From assembly GCF_900005765.1 (NCBI RefSeq), contig NC_041686.1, forward strand, positions 124,001 through 188,000: 64,000 nucleotides of DNA. The letters are read 5' to 3'. Below, piece after piece: positions 11,814 to 23,800 of this stretch. The position numbers and the translations under genes were made by a program. The notes under the pieces were generated by a model that did not search any database, was not told the DNA's origin, and worked only from the letters and a program-made list of their open reading frames with translations. This DNA comes from Plasmodium relictum (Eukaryota > Apicomplexa > Aconoidasida > Haemosporida > Plasmodiidae). The stretch's first letter is position 1. Every line of letters starts with the position of its first letter.

Positions 11814-13981
11814 TTATTTAATGGAAAACAAATTTTTATTAGATAAAGTATATTTTATTATGGAAGGGTAATCATCTCCTCTAAAATCCTTTGATAGAAT
11901 ATTGTAAAATTTTTTTTGAAATGTTATTAAAGAATTATTTTTTTTTAATGATAAATCATCAGCTGAAATATTTAGAATAACTCTAATTTCTGCAAGTAAA
12001 TAACATAAAACAGATCCAGCATAATAACAAGAAAAATGATAAGGAAAACTAGTTGAATGAATTGAATATAAGGAAGAAAGTTTGTAAGGAAGATATTCCT
12101 CAATAATTTTATAAAAATCGTTTAAAGCATATTCATCATTTTTATTATTATTTGAAAAAAATGTAAAAGGATTAATATCATGAATCTTATAATCAATTAT
12201 AGATTGTAAATAAATGTTAAATAGCCTTGAAGAATCAAATTTCATGGAACGATATAAATTTTCATTTATTTTTGAATTATTTATTTCTTTATTTGATAAG
12301 TTATATATTATATTATAATTATTAACTAAATGTTCATTTATATGTGAAAAAAATTCTGCATAATCTAAAGGAATATTATAAAAATTATGTAAAGAATATT
12401 TATTTGATAATAATAATAAATGATAAGCATGACCAAACTCATGAAATAATGTTAAAATTTCTGATGAACTAAATAGCTTTTTTTCAAGAGGTACAGTTTG
12501 CATAAATTGATAATCAATTAATACATGACCGTTGCATATTAGATAAGTATTTGATAAAGAATTCATTAAGGGAATCTTAAAATAATCCCTTAATCTTATA
12601 CTCATATATGGTATTATGTAAATATATCCTAATAATTCATAATCATTAAGATCCTTATTTTCTCTTTTTTCATGACTTAGACTTTGTTTAATTTTTTTTT
12701 TTTTTCCTCTTTCAATTTTATATATAATACTATTATTTGGCCATTTCTTTAATACTTCTTCATTCTTAATTCTTTCATAAGAAAATTTATATATTTTTGA
12801 CATTATTTCGATAAAGTTATTTAAAACGTAATTTTGCGGAAAAAAAGTATTTATGAAATATTCATCTGATTTATTAAACATTTTATTATAGTAATAATAC
12901 CAATCATATAAATCTAGTTTATTATTATTACCATAGCTATTATTCATACAATTATTTTTCTTTTTTAAATTAAATAATTTCATCATATTAAAATTTATTT
13001 TATCATAGTCTTTGTCTATTTTTGTTTTAATTAAATTAAAAAATTCATTTAAATTATTATAATTCTTCTTCTCACTAGTAAAATAAGATACAGAATAATG
13101 ACTCCAATTACTATAGCCACATTTAATTGCTATTTCATATCTTTTTTTTAATATATTTATTACATCTTTGTTTAAATCTTTATTTTCATAGGGAGAGTTA
13201 AGTAAATGAAAAATTTTTTTTCTTATACTAGATTCATTTATTCCGTATAAAATAAATTCATAATTATGTTTGCTTATAGGTATTTTTAATTTATTCTTAT
13301 TGAAAATATATTCATGTTTTTTCTTCCATTCTTCATCAATATTTATTTCATTTTTGTCTATCATTAAATATCTATAAAAAAAAAAAAAAATTATAAATAA
13401 AAATATGAGTATTTTTAATCATTATTTTATACAGTAGAAAAAATTATTATTATATCTTATTTGTAAATTTACCTTGTTTTAATATTATTAATTTTTTTTA
13501 AATAGTTAGAGCAGTATACATTTAATTCATTTATTAAATTACAAAGTGATTTCTCTCTTCTTATATGTATAGTATACGGGATTGTTTTACTATCAGTATT
13601 TTCAATTTTATTTTTTTTCAGAATTACAGATATATTCTCCTCAATATACTCGAGAATATATTTCTTTAAAATAGAAGGCTTTAATTTAGCAGATATAATT
13701 AACAAATAATACAAATTAAAGCAGTTTTCAATTATTAAATTTTTTTTTTTTTTTTCATCAATTATTTTATTTGCTACATTTAAGAACTTATTAATTTCAT
13801 TAGAAATAAAATAGAAGTCTATAGAATTTTTATCTAAAGGGTGATTAATTATTTTCAATTTCTTTACATTTTCTAAAATATCCTGATGTAACTTTTTTTT
13901 TTTCTGAACACAAAAAATTGCTGGAATTTTTGAAAAAACAATAAAAGCCCATTTATTTATAAAATCAATTTTTGTTTTCAT
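11814..13981 (-). CDS. M3-family zinc metallopeptidase (mitochondrial intermediate peptidase/oligopeptidase-like), two exons
   Basis: Two exons on the minus strand: exon 1 13981-13474, exon 2 13371-11814. The intron is 13373-13372 (AG) back to 13472-13471 (GT). Exon 1 ends in ACA-AG and exon 2 begins A-TAT-TTA-ATG, restoring an Arg codon and the frame. Predicted length 688 aa. The M3 active site HEFGHAYH is at about residues 480-487 (two zinc-binding His and the catalytic Glu). The downstream zinc ligand Glu lies in DYAEFFSH, about 25 residues on, exactly the family spacing. The C-terminal part, SSYSIHSTSFPYHFSCYYAGSV-like, matches the FxHxF/xxYxAGYYSY region of M3 enzymes. Family members cleave peptides in mitochondria, plastid or cytosol. 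The N-terminus is basic and hydrophobic (FINKWAFIVFSKIPAIF), compatible with organelle import, but the target is not certain. Confidence 0.88.
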
Positions 13982-16700
13982 TTTAAGACTATTTTAACTA
14001 TTTAATTTTTACATATTAACATTTTTAACAATATAAAAACATGTTATTTTTTTCTCATACAAGTAACTAGTTTTTTTGCTTGTTTCATTCATATTATATA
14101 TAAATTGTTTTGCAAAATAAATTTTTTTCTTTTTTTTTCTTTCATTTTTTAAAAGAAAAGACTTTTTCTGTAAATTTCAGATTTCTTAAGATATTCATAT
14201 TTACTGAAAATATATTATTAAAAGAGCTATTTTATTTTTTTCTTAAAACTTCATAAGAAATAAAAAAAGAAAATATTAATAAAGAAGAGTATTATGAATT
14301 TATTGATGTATATTAAAACTCTTAAAAAAAAAAAAAATAAGAGCAATTGTAATTTAATGGTTTGGTATTATTTTTTATATAAAATAGGGAGAAATAATTG
14401 CTTCCTAATAACTCATTTTTTTTTAACACTAAATAATAATATGATTTCTTATAATTTTATTATCTTCTTCAGTAACCTTTTTTCATTTTTAAAAATCAAT
14501 ACAAATAAATAAAAGGTTTATATTTTATTCTTTTTTAATGAGTAAAATTAAAAATAAAAAAATATCTTAATTTAAATAGGTATGAAATATATTTAAGCTT
14601 CCTTTATATATAATTATCTTTTTTTTTGTATAAAAAGTTTCTAAGCATTTACCTAAAAATGAATTTTTAAAAATTAAATAGATTCCAATAGGTTCTTATG
14701 TTAGATTAAGTGCTCATCTTCCTTTTTTTTTTTTAAACAATTTATATTTCTATGAATATATATTTATAAAATATTATTTGTATTTAAGATATAGAAAAGG
14801 TATTTTTCTTTAATACTAATACAAAAATGCCTTTCATTATTTTCTATAAATTAGTTTAGAGTGTATTTTAAAAATAAAATGTTCCTATCTTAAATCTGTT
14901 TGTAAATTAGTCTTAAATGTAAAAAAATGAAATAAATAAAAAAATTTAAGCAATATAAAAAAAAATTCTTACATTGTGTTTAGACATAAACAAAATTGAC
15001 TTTTGTATTTATAAAAGGATACGAAATAAATAAAACCCCAAAACGTATATGAAATTATAAAATCATATACAACTGAATTAATTTTTCATAAAGGTAATTT
15101 TATCTTTATAAAATAAAATTAAAATGTTTTAGTATATATATATTAGACATCTTTTTATTTTTCTATTTTAAGGAAAAATATTTTATACTTTTTTTCTTTT
15201 TTATTATTTGTATATTATTATTTTGTTACTAAAAATATAAATTTTTAAATCTCTTACCCGTTTATGAAAAAAATAGTATATAGATTAAAAATAAAATACT
15301 TAAAATGAAAAATAACAAAAAAGACATATTTATATAAAAAAATATGTTTATGTATCTCCTTAAAAAATTCACATCAAAAAAAAAAAAAAAAAAACAATAT
15401 TTTGTCTTTTTATTTTTAAATATTACATATTTCCTATTAAAATTATACTATATGAGATGTAACTTTTACTAATTTATTTTTTTATTTAAGTATGTATTTC
15501 TTTTTTTTTTTATTTCTTTCATTTTTACAACCGAACTTAATATATTATATATATTTATATACTCTTTTTTTTTTACCTTCTCATTACTCTCTAATGCTTT
15601 TTTTAAGTACATTTTTATATACAAAGAACTTTTCTTTTTATTATGAATTTTTTTTGTTTTATTTTTTTCTATTATTTCTTTTTTATTCACTTTTATTCTA
15701 TAAAGACAAATGATAATTAAAGAACATCTGCTTTATATTTTTTCATAAGCTTGCACATAATTGCATAATTTTGTTTTTGTTTTTTTTTGCTATCTAGAGA
15801 TATATGTTAAAAAAATTTTTTTTTTTTTTTAAAAATAACTTTTTTTAAGATGTCCTTCGATAATTTAATAGTTTTTTTAATTTATCTTTTAATATAGAAA
15901 AATATTAAAGATATATAGGAAAATTATTAGTTTCCTTCTTATTAGTATTATAATGCAATAAATAAATAGAATTGTGCTAAAAAAAAATAAAAACGTTATT
16001 AATATAAATTAAGATATAATTATATTTTAACAAACAGAAAAATTCAGAATAATTAACAAAAAAAAAAAATGTAGAAAAAAAAAAAAAATACTTATGCATA
16101 TATATATGTATAGATCATTTGAATTAACCCTTTGTTGGTTTTTGTTTATTTTATCTAAATAATTCATTATGAAAAAGTATATTTTAAAATTTTTTTTTAT
16201 AAATGATTGTATTTATTATTATTAATATTGTTTTTATTATTATTATCATTAAAATTGATTATTTATATGTATATATGTATGTAATTTATTTAAAAAATTG
16301 TTTATTTATGAAGCATATTTAATTTGAATTATTTATATTTCTTAAAAAATTTTTTATTACATAAAAGGAATCTTAACATATAGAATATTTTATCTAATTT
16401 TCCATTCTAAAATTTTTTTAAAGACTATTAAAATTCTTAATTTTAATGGAGTAAAAGTAGTACATTATTAAGTAAAATTTAACTTTTTTTTTTTCATTAA
16501 AAAAGACGGAGAGTTGTTCTTAACTTAAACATAAATATATATATATATATATATATACATAGAAAGAGAGAGAGAAAAGAAAGAAAGAAAGAAAGATACA
16601 TAAGGAAAGTAATATAGATATATATTACTTATTTAAATATCTAAAATAATATTAAAAAGTATATTTCTGTTTTTTCTTTTTTTTATTAATAAAAATAAAT
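13982..16700. other. 2.7-kb divergent intergenic region
   Basis: It separates the divergently transcribed peptidase (minus) and membrane-protein (plus) genes, so it carries both promoters. Apart from simple repeats and a purine tract at 16561-16595 I see nothing supportable. ORFs at 14294-14512 and 15469-15713 are low-complexity and lie on both strands at once, typical of chance. Confidence 0.6.
16561..16595 (+). repeat. GA/GAAA purine tract
   Basis: AGAAAGAGAGAG followed by repeated GAAA units, all purine on the plus strand, 105 bp before the start codon of the membrane-protein gene. It probably lies in its 5' UTR or promoter. Confidence 0.6.
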
Positions 16701-17333
16701 ATGTCTGATAATTACCATTTTTTACAACTTTGTAATGTTTATAAAGATAGTAGAAATAAATGGGCATTGAGAATAAATAAATTAAATTTCAATATAGATA
16801 ATTATAAAACAGTGAAAACAAAAATTTTTCTATATTTATTATGGAATACTGTAATATTTATATATTTATTAGAATTTTTTTTGAATTTATTATTTGTTAT
16901 TTATATGCCATATATAAATATATTGAGTAAAACAATTTTTTTTTTTTCTATTTTTGATTCTATTATTGTTATAATTTTAACTTATAGAGGATTTTATGCA
17001 TATTCTAATGATAAATCTAATATGTTACAAAGATCAGCAAAATTTTTTTTTATGTTAAGTATTTGGTGTTTTATAAAATTATTAGTTTATGTTATACATA
17101 CATTATCATTTGCATTAATAACAAATGAAAAAATAAATAATGAATTATATTATTATGGGAGTAGAAGTGTTTATTTTAGTTATTTTATGGAAATCATCAT
17201 AACAATAAATATTATTAAATCTGTTTTAACCCTTTTTACTGGTAAAAATATGCATAACTATCATTTCATATTTTATTTTTATTTCTTTTAAAACTATATT
17301 TTTTATATAAAATAACTACTTTTATTTTTACAC

Positions 17334-17368
<35 letters not shown>

Positions 17369-17776
17369 CTTAAGAGAAAATCACTTATTTCTTGAAAAAT
17401 TATATATATAGATATTAATATAAATAGTTATATGTTAAAAAGAGATATATATGCTATTATATATAATAAAAAAAATTTATAAATAATTAAATAAATTATT
17501 TCAAAATATTTTTTTTTGTAATAAAATCTTTTACTTTCAATATTTTTCCATACATTTAAATGAATATATATTTATCATGCTAATATATTTTAATTAATTA
17601 TTTCTTCTTTTAAAATTTTCTTTTATATTTTGTCAGGTCAAAAAATTCAATATATTGTAAGCTGCATAAGAACATCTACTATTCTAAAAAGCAAAATTAG
17701 AAAAGATTTAGAAAAGCAATCATTTCTATTTGACGATTATACTTATGGTACTTTTATAAGTGACTTGAAGGAATAA
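16701..17776 (+). CDS. conserved Plasmodium-type multi-pass membrane protein, two exons
   Basis: Exon 1 16701-17241 and exon 2 17637-17776, 226 aa. The donor is ACTG|GTAAAA and the acceptor TGTCAG|GTC; the joined codon is GGT, and the frame continues QKIQYIVSCIRTS to a stop. Exon 2 is open in only one phase, which supports the junction; reading through would add a Phe/Tyr run instead. Four hydrophobic segments are visible at about 41-69, 73-95, 113-140 and 158-180. The N-terminus is a hydrophilic 40 residues and the tail ends YTYGTFISDLKE. I do not recognise a family and no catalytic motif is seen. It is probably an integral membrane protein of the secretory system or inner membrane complex, but this cannot be decided from sequence alone. 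Confidence 0.7.
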
Positions 17777-18625
17777 AAATTTTATAAAGTTTCCTATATT
17801 TTTATGTTTTAAATTTTATTTTTTTATTATTTATTTTTATTTATTTTGTTTTATTTTACTTGATTTTTTTTTATTCTATTTTTAATGCATTGATCTGCTG
17901 CTTCTAAAGTAAATATATTTAAGATAATAGTTTTTTCTTTTTTGTTTATTTCAATATACACACATATATATATATTTTGTCCTATATAATAGTTTTTTTT
18001 TATATTATATTTCATATTATTTTATTTTACTTTTTTCTTTTTTATGTATTTTGTTATTAATATTGTTTTTGTTCAATGACTAAATATTGTTTAGTTAAAT
18101 ATTAAAAACTTTATTGCTCTTTATTATTTTTTTTTTTTTTATTTCTAATATCTTTGTTATTTTATAGTTAACTATATATTACCTTTTTTTAAATACACAA
18201 TTATATATACATAAATCTCATTTTGCGATATAATTTATCAAAAATTTAACTAATTTTTTCGCATTTTCATTTAATATTTATTTTTCATTTCTTTTCTTTT
18301 TTTTTCCTTTTCTTTTATACTTTTTGTATAGTCTTTTTTATATTTGAGTTTGTGTTTTTATTTTTTTATGCCATTTATATTTCACATTACTATTTTTCGG
18401 TTTTTCCTTTTTTTTCTTTTTTTATTTGGGAAAGTGGAGATTTTTGTTTTATTTTTTTTTTTTTTTGTACTAGTGAATAACTAAAAATTTTGATTAATAG
18501 TATTTTATTTAAAAAATTAATCATTCCATAATATTTTTTAATTTATATTTTAAGATTTTTATTTGTACTATACAATGTTTTATTTAGAGATAAAATAATG
18601 ATTTTTAAAGAGATCATTTTTAAGT

Positions 18626-18664
<39 letters not shown>

Positions 18665-19413
18665 ACTTAGTTACTGTAAAAAAAACGAATACAATGTATG
18701 TACATACTTTTTAATTAATGCATTATAACAGAATTAAAATATATTTTTTTGTTCTTCATATATAAAAATATTTTTTTATTAAAATATAAAATTATGCTAA
18801 GAAATATAAACAATATTCATTTTATTCCTTTGTTAGAAATTAATAAATACTTAAAATATTAATTTTAAATTTGTATTAAAAAAAAAAATGTAAATAATAG
18901 GAGTAATATTACTATATATCATTATACATTATCTTACTTTCTTGATTATTTTCATTTTTATATTATATATTCTATTTTTTTTTTTCTTATGTTTGGAATG
19001 AATGAATGAAAAAAAAAGTGTTAGTACTTTGTAAAATTTAAATATATTTTATTTTATTTCTCCAAATATATAAAAATAGTTATTATATAATATGTATGAT
19101 ATATTATTTTCACCTTTTCCTTTTAATAGTAAAAATAATAATTGAAAAAAAATAATAAAAATTAGAAAAATGTCTTTAATTGCTTAAATAATAATAGTTG
19201 CATATATTCCAAAAAAAAAAAAAGAAAAGAAAAGAATAAGAAATGTAGCTTTATAAAAAAAAATATATGTATATTTCCAATTAAATTTTTCTTTTTCTAA
19301 TAGTTCAAGATTCATAAGGATAACTTTATATATTTTTATGGAAATGTTTAAACGAATAAATTATATCTACTTTTAAAGTATTCTTAAAAAAGAAGGAAAA
19401 AAAAAAAAAAAAA
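17777..19413. other. intergenic, co-oriented genes
   Basis: 1.6 kb between two plus-strand genes. T-rich first half (3' flank) and A-rich second half (promoter/5' UTR of the next gene), with a (TA)n run at about 18630-18657. No gene seen. Confidence 0.6.
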
Positions 19414-21267
19414 ATGAAAATATGGATAAACTTTCTGTCTATTATGCCTTTATTTCTATTCTACAAAGGAGTTTGTACAAACCTCATTTCAATGATTAAT
19501 AAAAATTATAAAATACCCAATCCCTTTTATCAGAAAAATACTGTGTTTAGGTATGAAAAAGAACATAATAGTTTTTACAAGTGGACGAATATTAAAAGAA
19601 ATAATGAAAAACAAAAAAGTTTTAACATAAACTACTGGAAAAATAGAAAAGTAAATGAAAATATTATAAAAAAAAAAAAAAAATATATTTTTTGTAAAAA
19701 GTATTCATTTGGTGAAATAAATAATGATAATTATGATAAAAAAAATGGAAAAAGGATATGCATTTATCTTGATAAAGAAAAATCCAAAATATCAAAATTA
19801 TGTTATACAATAAATTATAAAGATAAATTAAAAAGTAAGAGTAAAATAAAAAAAAAAAAAGATATATTACATATGATATTAGCCCCTAAAGGATCTATGC
19901 ATGAAAAAAAAAATAAAGAAATTTTAAGTGACCCAATAAAAAATTATCCTTGGGAAATTAGTATCCCATTTCATGAAACTATTACCTGTGAACAAAGCCC
20001 TTATTATAATTTTTTAAAATCTGAATGGGCATATTTGGATTATAATAGAGATTCAAGAAAAGCATGTGGAAAAATAGAAGGAGGATTAGAAAATTATGAT
20101 GGAAAAGGTCTGAAATTAGAAGGAGGAGTAGATAGACCAAGATATAAAGAAATCCCATATCATTTAGACCATGGAGTAGAATGGAGAAAATTTAATCAAG
20201 ATGAATTAATTAGATTTGATTTAGATCCAGATGGGAATCAAGACCAAACTTTTTTAGAAACTGAAGAAGATTTAGAAAATAGACAATGGGGTAATTGGAA
20301 TTACTATTGTGCAAAAGAAACTACACAATTAAATACTGCATGGAGAGAACCAGTTCTTTCAAAAGATTTATCAAATTTAATTTATCCTTGGAGTCACAAA
20401 GCTCACGAGAATCATGTTATTCCTTATGGATATAGGGGACCCTGTTTTTTTATACCTGAACCTAAATTAGAATGGGAACTTTCTGCGAGAGGATTTTTTG
20501 GAGGATATTTTGAAGATCCTAATTGGAATAGAATTAAATATTATAAAATAACAAAAAAATTAATTTTAGAGTGGCATGAATGTGATAAAAATGATCCTAA
20601 AATTGATAAGATAAAAACAGAATTATTTGGGATATCTAGCAGAAAAAAATACGGATCAAAGCAAATTAAATTAATTAATGAACATGCTCTATTTAGGGCA
20701 AAAGAAATTTTACTTGATTATATTTTGGATCCTAACAATGACCCAGACTACCATACTTATTATCTTGATAGAAATGAGCCAATTGATTATATTGGAGGTG
20801 GAAATCATAAATGCAGTGAAAAAGAAATCAAAAACAAAACTGTTGTTTTAAATATGTGTGTATTTGCAGTAAAACAGCAACATGAATCATATTCTTTGAA
20901 AATGTCTATTGATGAAATGGCAGAAATGTATCATTATTTTATGACTGAAATTAGAGGAGAAGGAAGGACCCATCAGTCCTGTGAGGACCCGGTTGAAGAT
21001 AAATATCAGTGTTATGAATTACAAGACGAAAGAAAAAAATTTCCTGCTTTAATTTCTTTGTATAAACCTTTGTGGACGAACAGGAAATATGGAGAAGAAT
21101 TTGGAGATGCTTTGCAAGAAGGAGAAAAATTCAAATTACAAAATTTTTATAAATTTAACCAGAAGCTAAAATTAAAAAAGAAAAGAAGACTAAATAAAAA
21201 AGAAATAGATCAATACAATCACGTGGATGATTATGAGCATTTTGACGTTCACTACGATTTTCAATAA
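19414..21267 (+). CDS. secretory/apicoplast-type orphan protein (617 aa)
   Basis: A single exon. It starts with a hydrophobic signal-like segment (residues 3-22, MKIWINFLSIMPLFLFYKGV), then about 125 residues rich in Lys/Asn/Tyr and poor in acidic residues. This is the layout of a bipartite apicoplast leader (signal peptide plus basic transit peptide). From about residue 170 to 600 the protein is well-ordered and rich in Trp, Tyr, Pro, Gly, His and acidic residues, unlike Plasmodium low complexity, so a folded domain is likely. Conserved-looking stretches include WGNWNYYCAKETTQL, ARGFFGGYFEDPNW and ILDPNNDPDYHTYYLDR. I do not recognise the fold or an active site. The tail is Lys/Arg-rich, then acidic. 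Apicoplast import is inferred from the leader only. Confidence 0.85.
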   Translation: MKIWINFLSIMPLFLFYKGVCTNLISMINKNYKIPNPFYQKNTVFRYEKEHNSFYKWTNIKRNNEKQKSFNINYWKNRKVNENIIKKKKKYIFCKKYSFGEINNDNYDKKNGKRICIYLDKEKSKISKLCYTINYKDKLKSKSKIKKKKDILHMILAPKGSMHEKKNKEILSDPIKNYPWEISIPFHETITCEQSPYYNFLKSEWAYLDYNRDSRKACGKIEGGLENYDGKGLKLEGGVDRPRYKEIPYHLDHGVEWRKFNQDELIRFDLDPDGNQDQTFLETEEDLENRQWGNWNYYCAKETTQLNTAWREPVLSKDLSNLIYPWSHKAHENHVIPYGYRGPCFFIPEPKLEWELSARGFFGGYFEDPNWNRIKYYKITKKLILEWHECDKNDPKIDKIKTELFGISSRKKYGSKQIKLINEHALFRAKEILLDYILDPNNDPDYHTYYLDRNEPIDYIGGGNHKCSEKEIKNKTVVLNMCVFAVKQQHESYSLKMSIDEMAEMYHYFMTEIRGEGRTHQSCEDPVEDKYQCYELQDERKKFPALISLYKPLWTNRKYGEEFGDALQEGEKFKLQNFYKFNQKLKLKKKRRLNKKEIDQYNHVDDYEHFDVHYDFQ

Positions 21268-21753
21268 GGTAACATTATTGTTATAAATATTACTATACTG
21301 CTTTTTTTTTTTATATATATTCGCACCTGAAAAATATATTATATCTTTCTTAAAATTTTTATTATTCTAACTTTATTCATTAAAAAATTTAAACTTTTTT
21401 TTTTTTTTTTTGAAAATTTAATTTAAAATACTTTTTGAATGAAAAAAAAAAAAAAAAAATTATTTTAATACTTAAAATACTGCTTTAATTGCTACAAAAT
21501 TTATGTAACTAAAATTAAATAAGTATGATGTATAATTAAAGTTATATGAATTAGTTTAAAATATAGACAAAATTAAAAGAAAAAATATAATTCCTACTTT
21601 TCACTTAGGTAATAAATTTATTAAAAAAATAACAATCAGAAAAAAAAATAAATAATAAAAATTTTTATAATACGATTGATTTTTTCTAATTTATATAAAG
21701 GAAAACAAAAATAAAAAGTGTCTAAATGATTAATATAACAAATTAAATATACT
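21268..21753. other. convergent 3' region
   Basis: 486 bp between the stops of two convergent genes. Poly-A/T rich, probably both 3' UTRs. Nothing else seen. Confidence 0.5.
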
Positions 21754-23110
21754 TCAAGATAAACTTAATAAAGCTCCGTAGCTATTTATATAAGAAAAGA
21801 GTGATTCAACATTTATTTCTTTCTTGAATATTTCTAACCCTTTCTGGATTATAAATAGGTAATCTCCTTTAAATTCTACTGCTTTTTCTACAGGTACGAA
21901 ATTTAACTAAAAAAAAAAAATAGTACGCATATAAGAAATAAAGTTAATATAATTTAAAAAATTAATTTATATAAAAAAAAAAAAAAGTAATATAAAAATA
22001 TATATAAGATTTATGTTTTTTTATAAGTAATTTCTCGTATTTTACCTTTTTTGCTTTACTGTCAAAAAAAACAATATCCAGTTTGGGGGGGGGTTGCTCA
22101 TCAAAGGCAGGCAAAAAATATAGAACTCCATTGAATTTTTTTTTCATCTTTATAAATTCAATATAGCATTCGTAGTATGGTTTTAGATCATTTATATAAA
22201 TACTTTGCATTTTTTTAGATACTTCTGTAAATATAATTTCTCTACCTTTATTTTTTTCAAAGTAAAAGTCTGGTATTGTTTTAGAATGAATATAAGCTAA
22301 GACACCTTTCCCTTTTTTTCCAGTTTTAGAATAATGTAATTCTAATTGTCCATCATTTTCTGGATTGTAAATAAGATAAACCCCTTCTTGTATGGAAACA
22401 GAAGTTTCTTTTACTTCAGGAGGATCACCAACACAAGCAGATTCTGGAGGGGGATTAGGTGCTGATGCTGCTCCAATAAAATTTAATTTTGCTTTTTTTT
22501 TTGCAAATATTTTTGGTTTAATTTCTTTCTTTTTTAATATTGTATCTTTTTTTGTTTTTTTTTCTTCTTCTAACTGTTTTTGTTTCTCTTCCTCTAATAA
22601 CCTTAATTTTTCTTTTTCTTCTAATAATCTTAGTCTTTCATTTTCTTGTTCTTCTAATATTAATCGTTCTCTTTCCCTTTCTTCTTCTTCTTCTCTTTTT
22701 TTTTTTTCTTTTTTTTCTTCTTCTCTTTTTATTCTTTCTTCTTCTTTTTCTTTCCTTTTCCTTTCTTTTTCTCTTAGTTTCTCTTCTTCCAGTATTAATT
22801 CATTCAATTTTTCATCTTCATTTCCTCCACAGCAAAAACAAAGAAAACAAGTATTACCACGATGACTGCCGTTTACTTTATTTATTGTATCAGGCTTTTT
22901 ATTGATTTCAGTTTCGTTTTTATTCCTCTTAGGAACTTTACTTTCTTTAGCTGAATCACTTTTATGAACTTTTTCATTTTCTTTGTTATTATCTTTCGAT
23001 GATTTTCCTATTTCTTCTCTTGAATTCACTTTAGATTTTTTTTTAGAGTTACTATCTTTTTCATCTCTTTTTTTTTTCTCTCTGACACTTTTTTTTGAAT
23101 TTTTTCCCAT
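21754..23110 (-). CDS. coiled-coil protein with N-terminal Cys cluster, two exons
   Basis: Exon 1 23110-22046 and exon 2 21906-21754; 405 aa. The donor AAAAAG|GTAAAA (phase 0) joins AG|TTAAATTTC, continuing LNFVPVEKAVEF... to SYGALLSLS. Without splicing, exon 1 runs into a hydrophobic read-through tail. Layout: Lys/Ser-rich segment (1-80); Cys cluster CFLCFCC (88-94), a candidate palmitoylation site; a Glu/Arg/Lys/Leu coiled coil (about 100-205); a Pro-rich linker; and an ordered C-terminal domain (about 240-405, VYLIYNPENDGQLELHYSK onward). The protein starts Met-Gly, but the following residues fit a myristoylation site only weakly. Membrane-associated cytoskeletal or pellicle function is possible, but no family is recognised. 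Exon 1 contains a nine-base C run encoding three CCC prolines, unusual codon use here. Confidence 0.82.
22085..22093. other. G9/C9 homopolymer within coding sequence
   Basis: Nine consecutive G on the plus strand (CCC CCC CCC, three prolines, on the coding strand) in the conserved C-terminal domain of the coiled-coil protein. The frame is intact because the run is a multiple of three. G/C homopolymers this long are rare in such AT-rich DNA, where proline is normally CCA or CCT. Confidence 0.9.
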
Positions 23111-23631
23111 TCTTATATATGCTATAGATATATTTTAAATAATAAAAAGGAGTAACAATTTTTTTTTTTTGAAAGTTTAAAGGGAAACAAAAAAAAATTA
23201 AGAATATATATTATGATAAAATCGTTGCAGTCATACTCACGTATGTGCTTGATATATTATTAAAAAGTAAAATAAAAAATAATTCTAATTATACAATTCA
23301 TAATTTTAATTTTATTATGTATAATATTTAAAATATTTTTGTATTATATGATAGTCATAATGTTTGATAGACAAGAAATTATAAATTGGTCAAAAGGACA
23401 ACTAAAAAAAAAAAAATTTTTGCGTTTTCTGCTAAAAAAAAAAGTTAATTATATTAATAAAGATATTCAGAGTACAAATAATCCTTTTTATTTATTTTTT
23501 TTTAATTTGCAATTTTACAAGAAAAAAAAATAAATTGTGGAAAAAAATGGTAACAAAAAGAAAAATTATTCTCAGATTAAGAAATTGTTGCTTTATGTTT
23601 TTAATTTGTCATAATATAGCATATATCTATA

Positions 23632-23639
23632 TGCATGCA
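23632..23639. promoter_or_regulatory. TGCATGCA motif, proximal copy
   Basis: Perfect palindromic octamer 522 bp before the start codon of the coiled-coil gene on the minus strand. TGCATGCA is the known preference of the Plasmodium factor AP2-EXP. Function here is inference. Confidence 0.4.
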
Positions 23640-23792
23640 AATAAATTTGAATAATATTAAAATTAAGCTTTCTATGATAGTAAAATGATAAAAAAAAAAA
23701 AAAACTTTAATTAAGAATATTTCTTAGTAAAAAAAAAAAAAATAGCAAAAAATAGGAAAAGTGAAAACTAAGATGTATTGGATATTATATTA

Positions 23793-23800
23793 TGCATGCA
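23793..23800. promoter_or_regulatory. TGCATGCA motif, distal copy
   Basis: Second identical octamer, 161 bp further from the coiled-coil gene start, followed by a related ATGCACAC. Two copies this close suggest an element rather than chance. Confidence 0.4.

Noticed and set aside
14294-14512. 72-codon plus-strand ORF
   Set aside because: Asn/Lys/Phe chance ORF in the divergent intergenic region, no ordered composition or splice context.
15469-15713. Overlapping 73-codon ORFs on both strands
   Set aside because: Open on both strands because stop codons are avoided by chance in the T/A-homopolymer; no coding signal.
22392-22905. Long plus-strand ORFs opposite the coiled-coil gene (157 and 121 codons)
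   Set aside because: They are antisense shadows of the Glu/Lys/Arg repeat: poly-Ser/Phe/Leu translation of the opposite strand.
23339-23533. 64-codon plus-strand ORF
   Set aside because: Lys and Phe homopolymer translation; lies in the promoter region of the coiled-coil gene.
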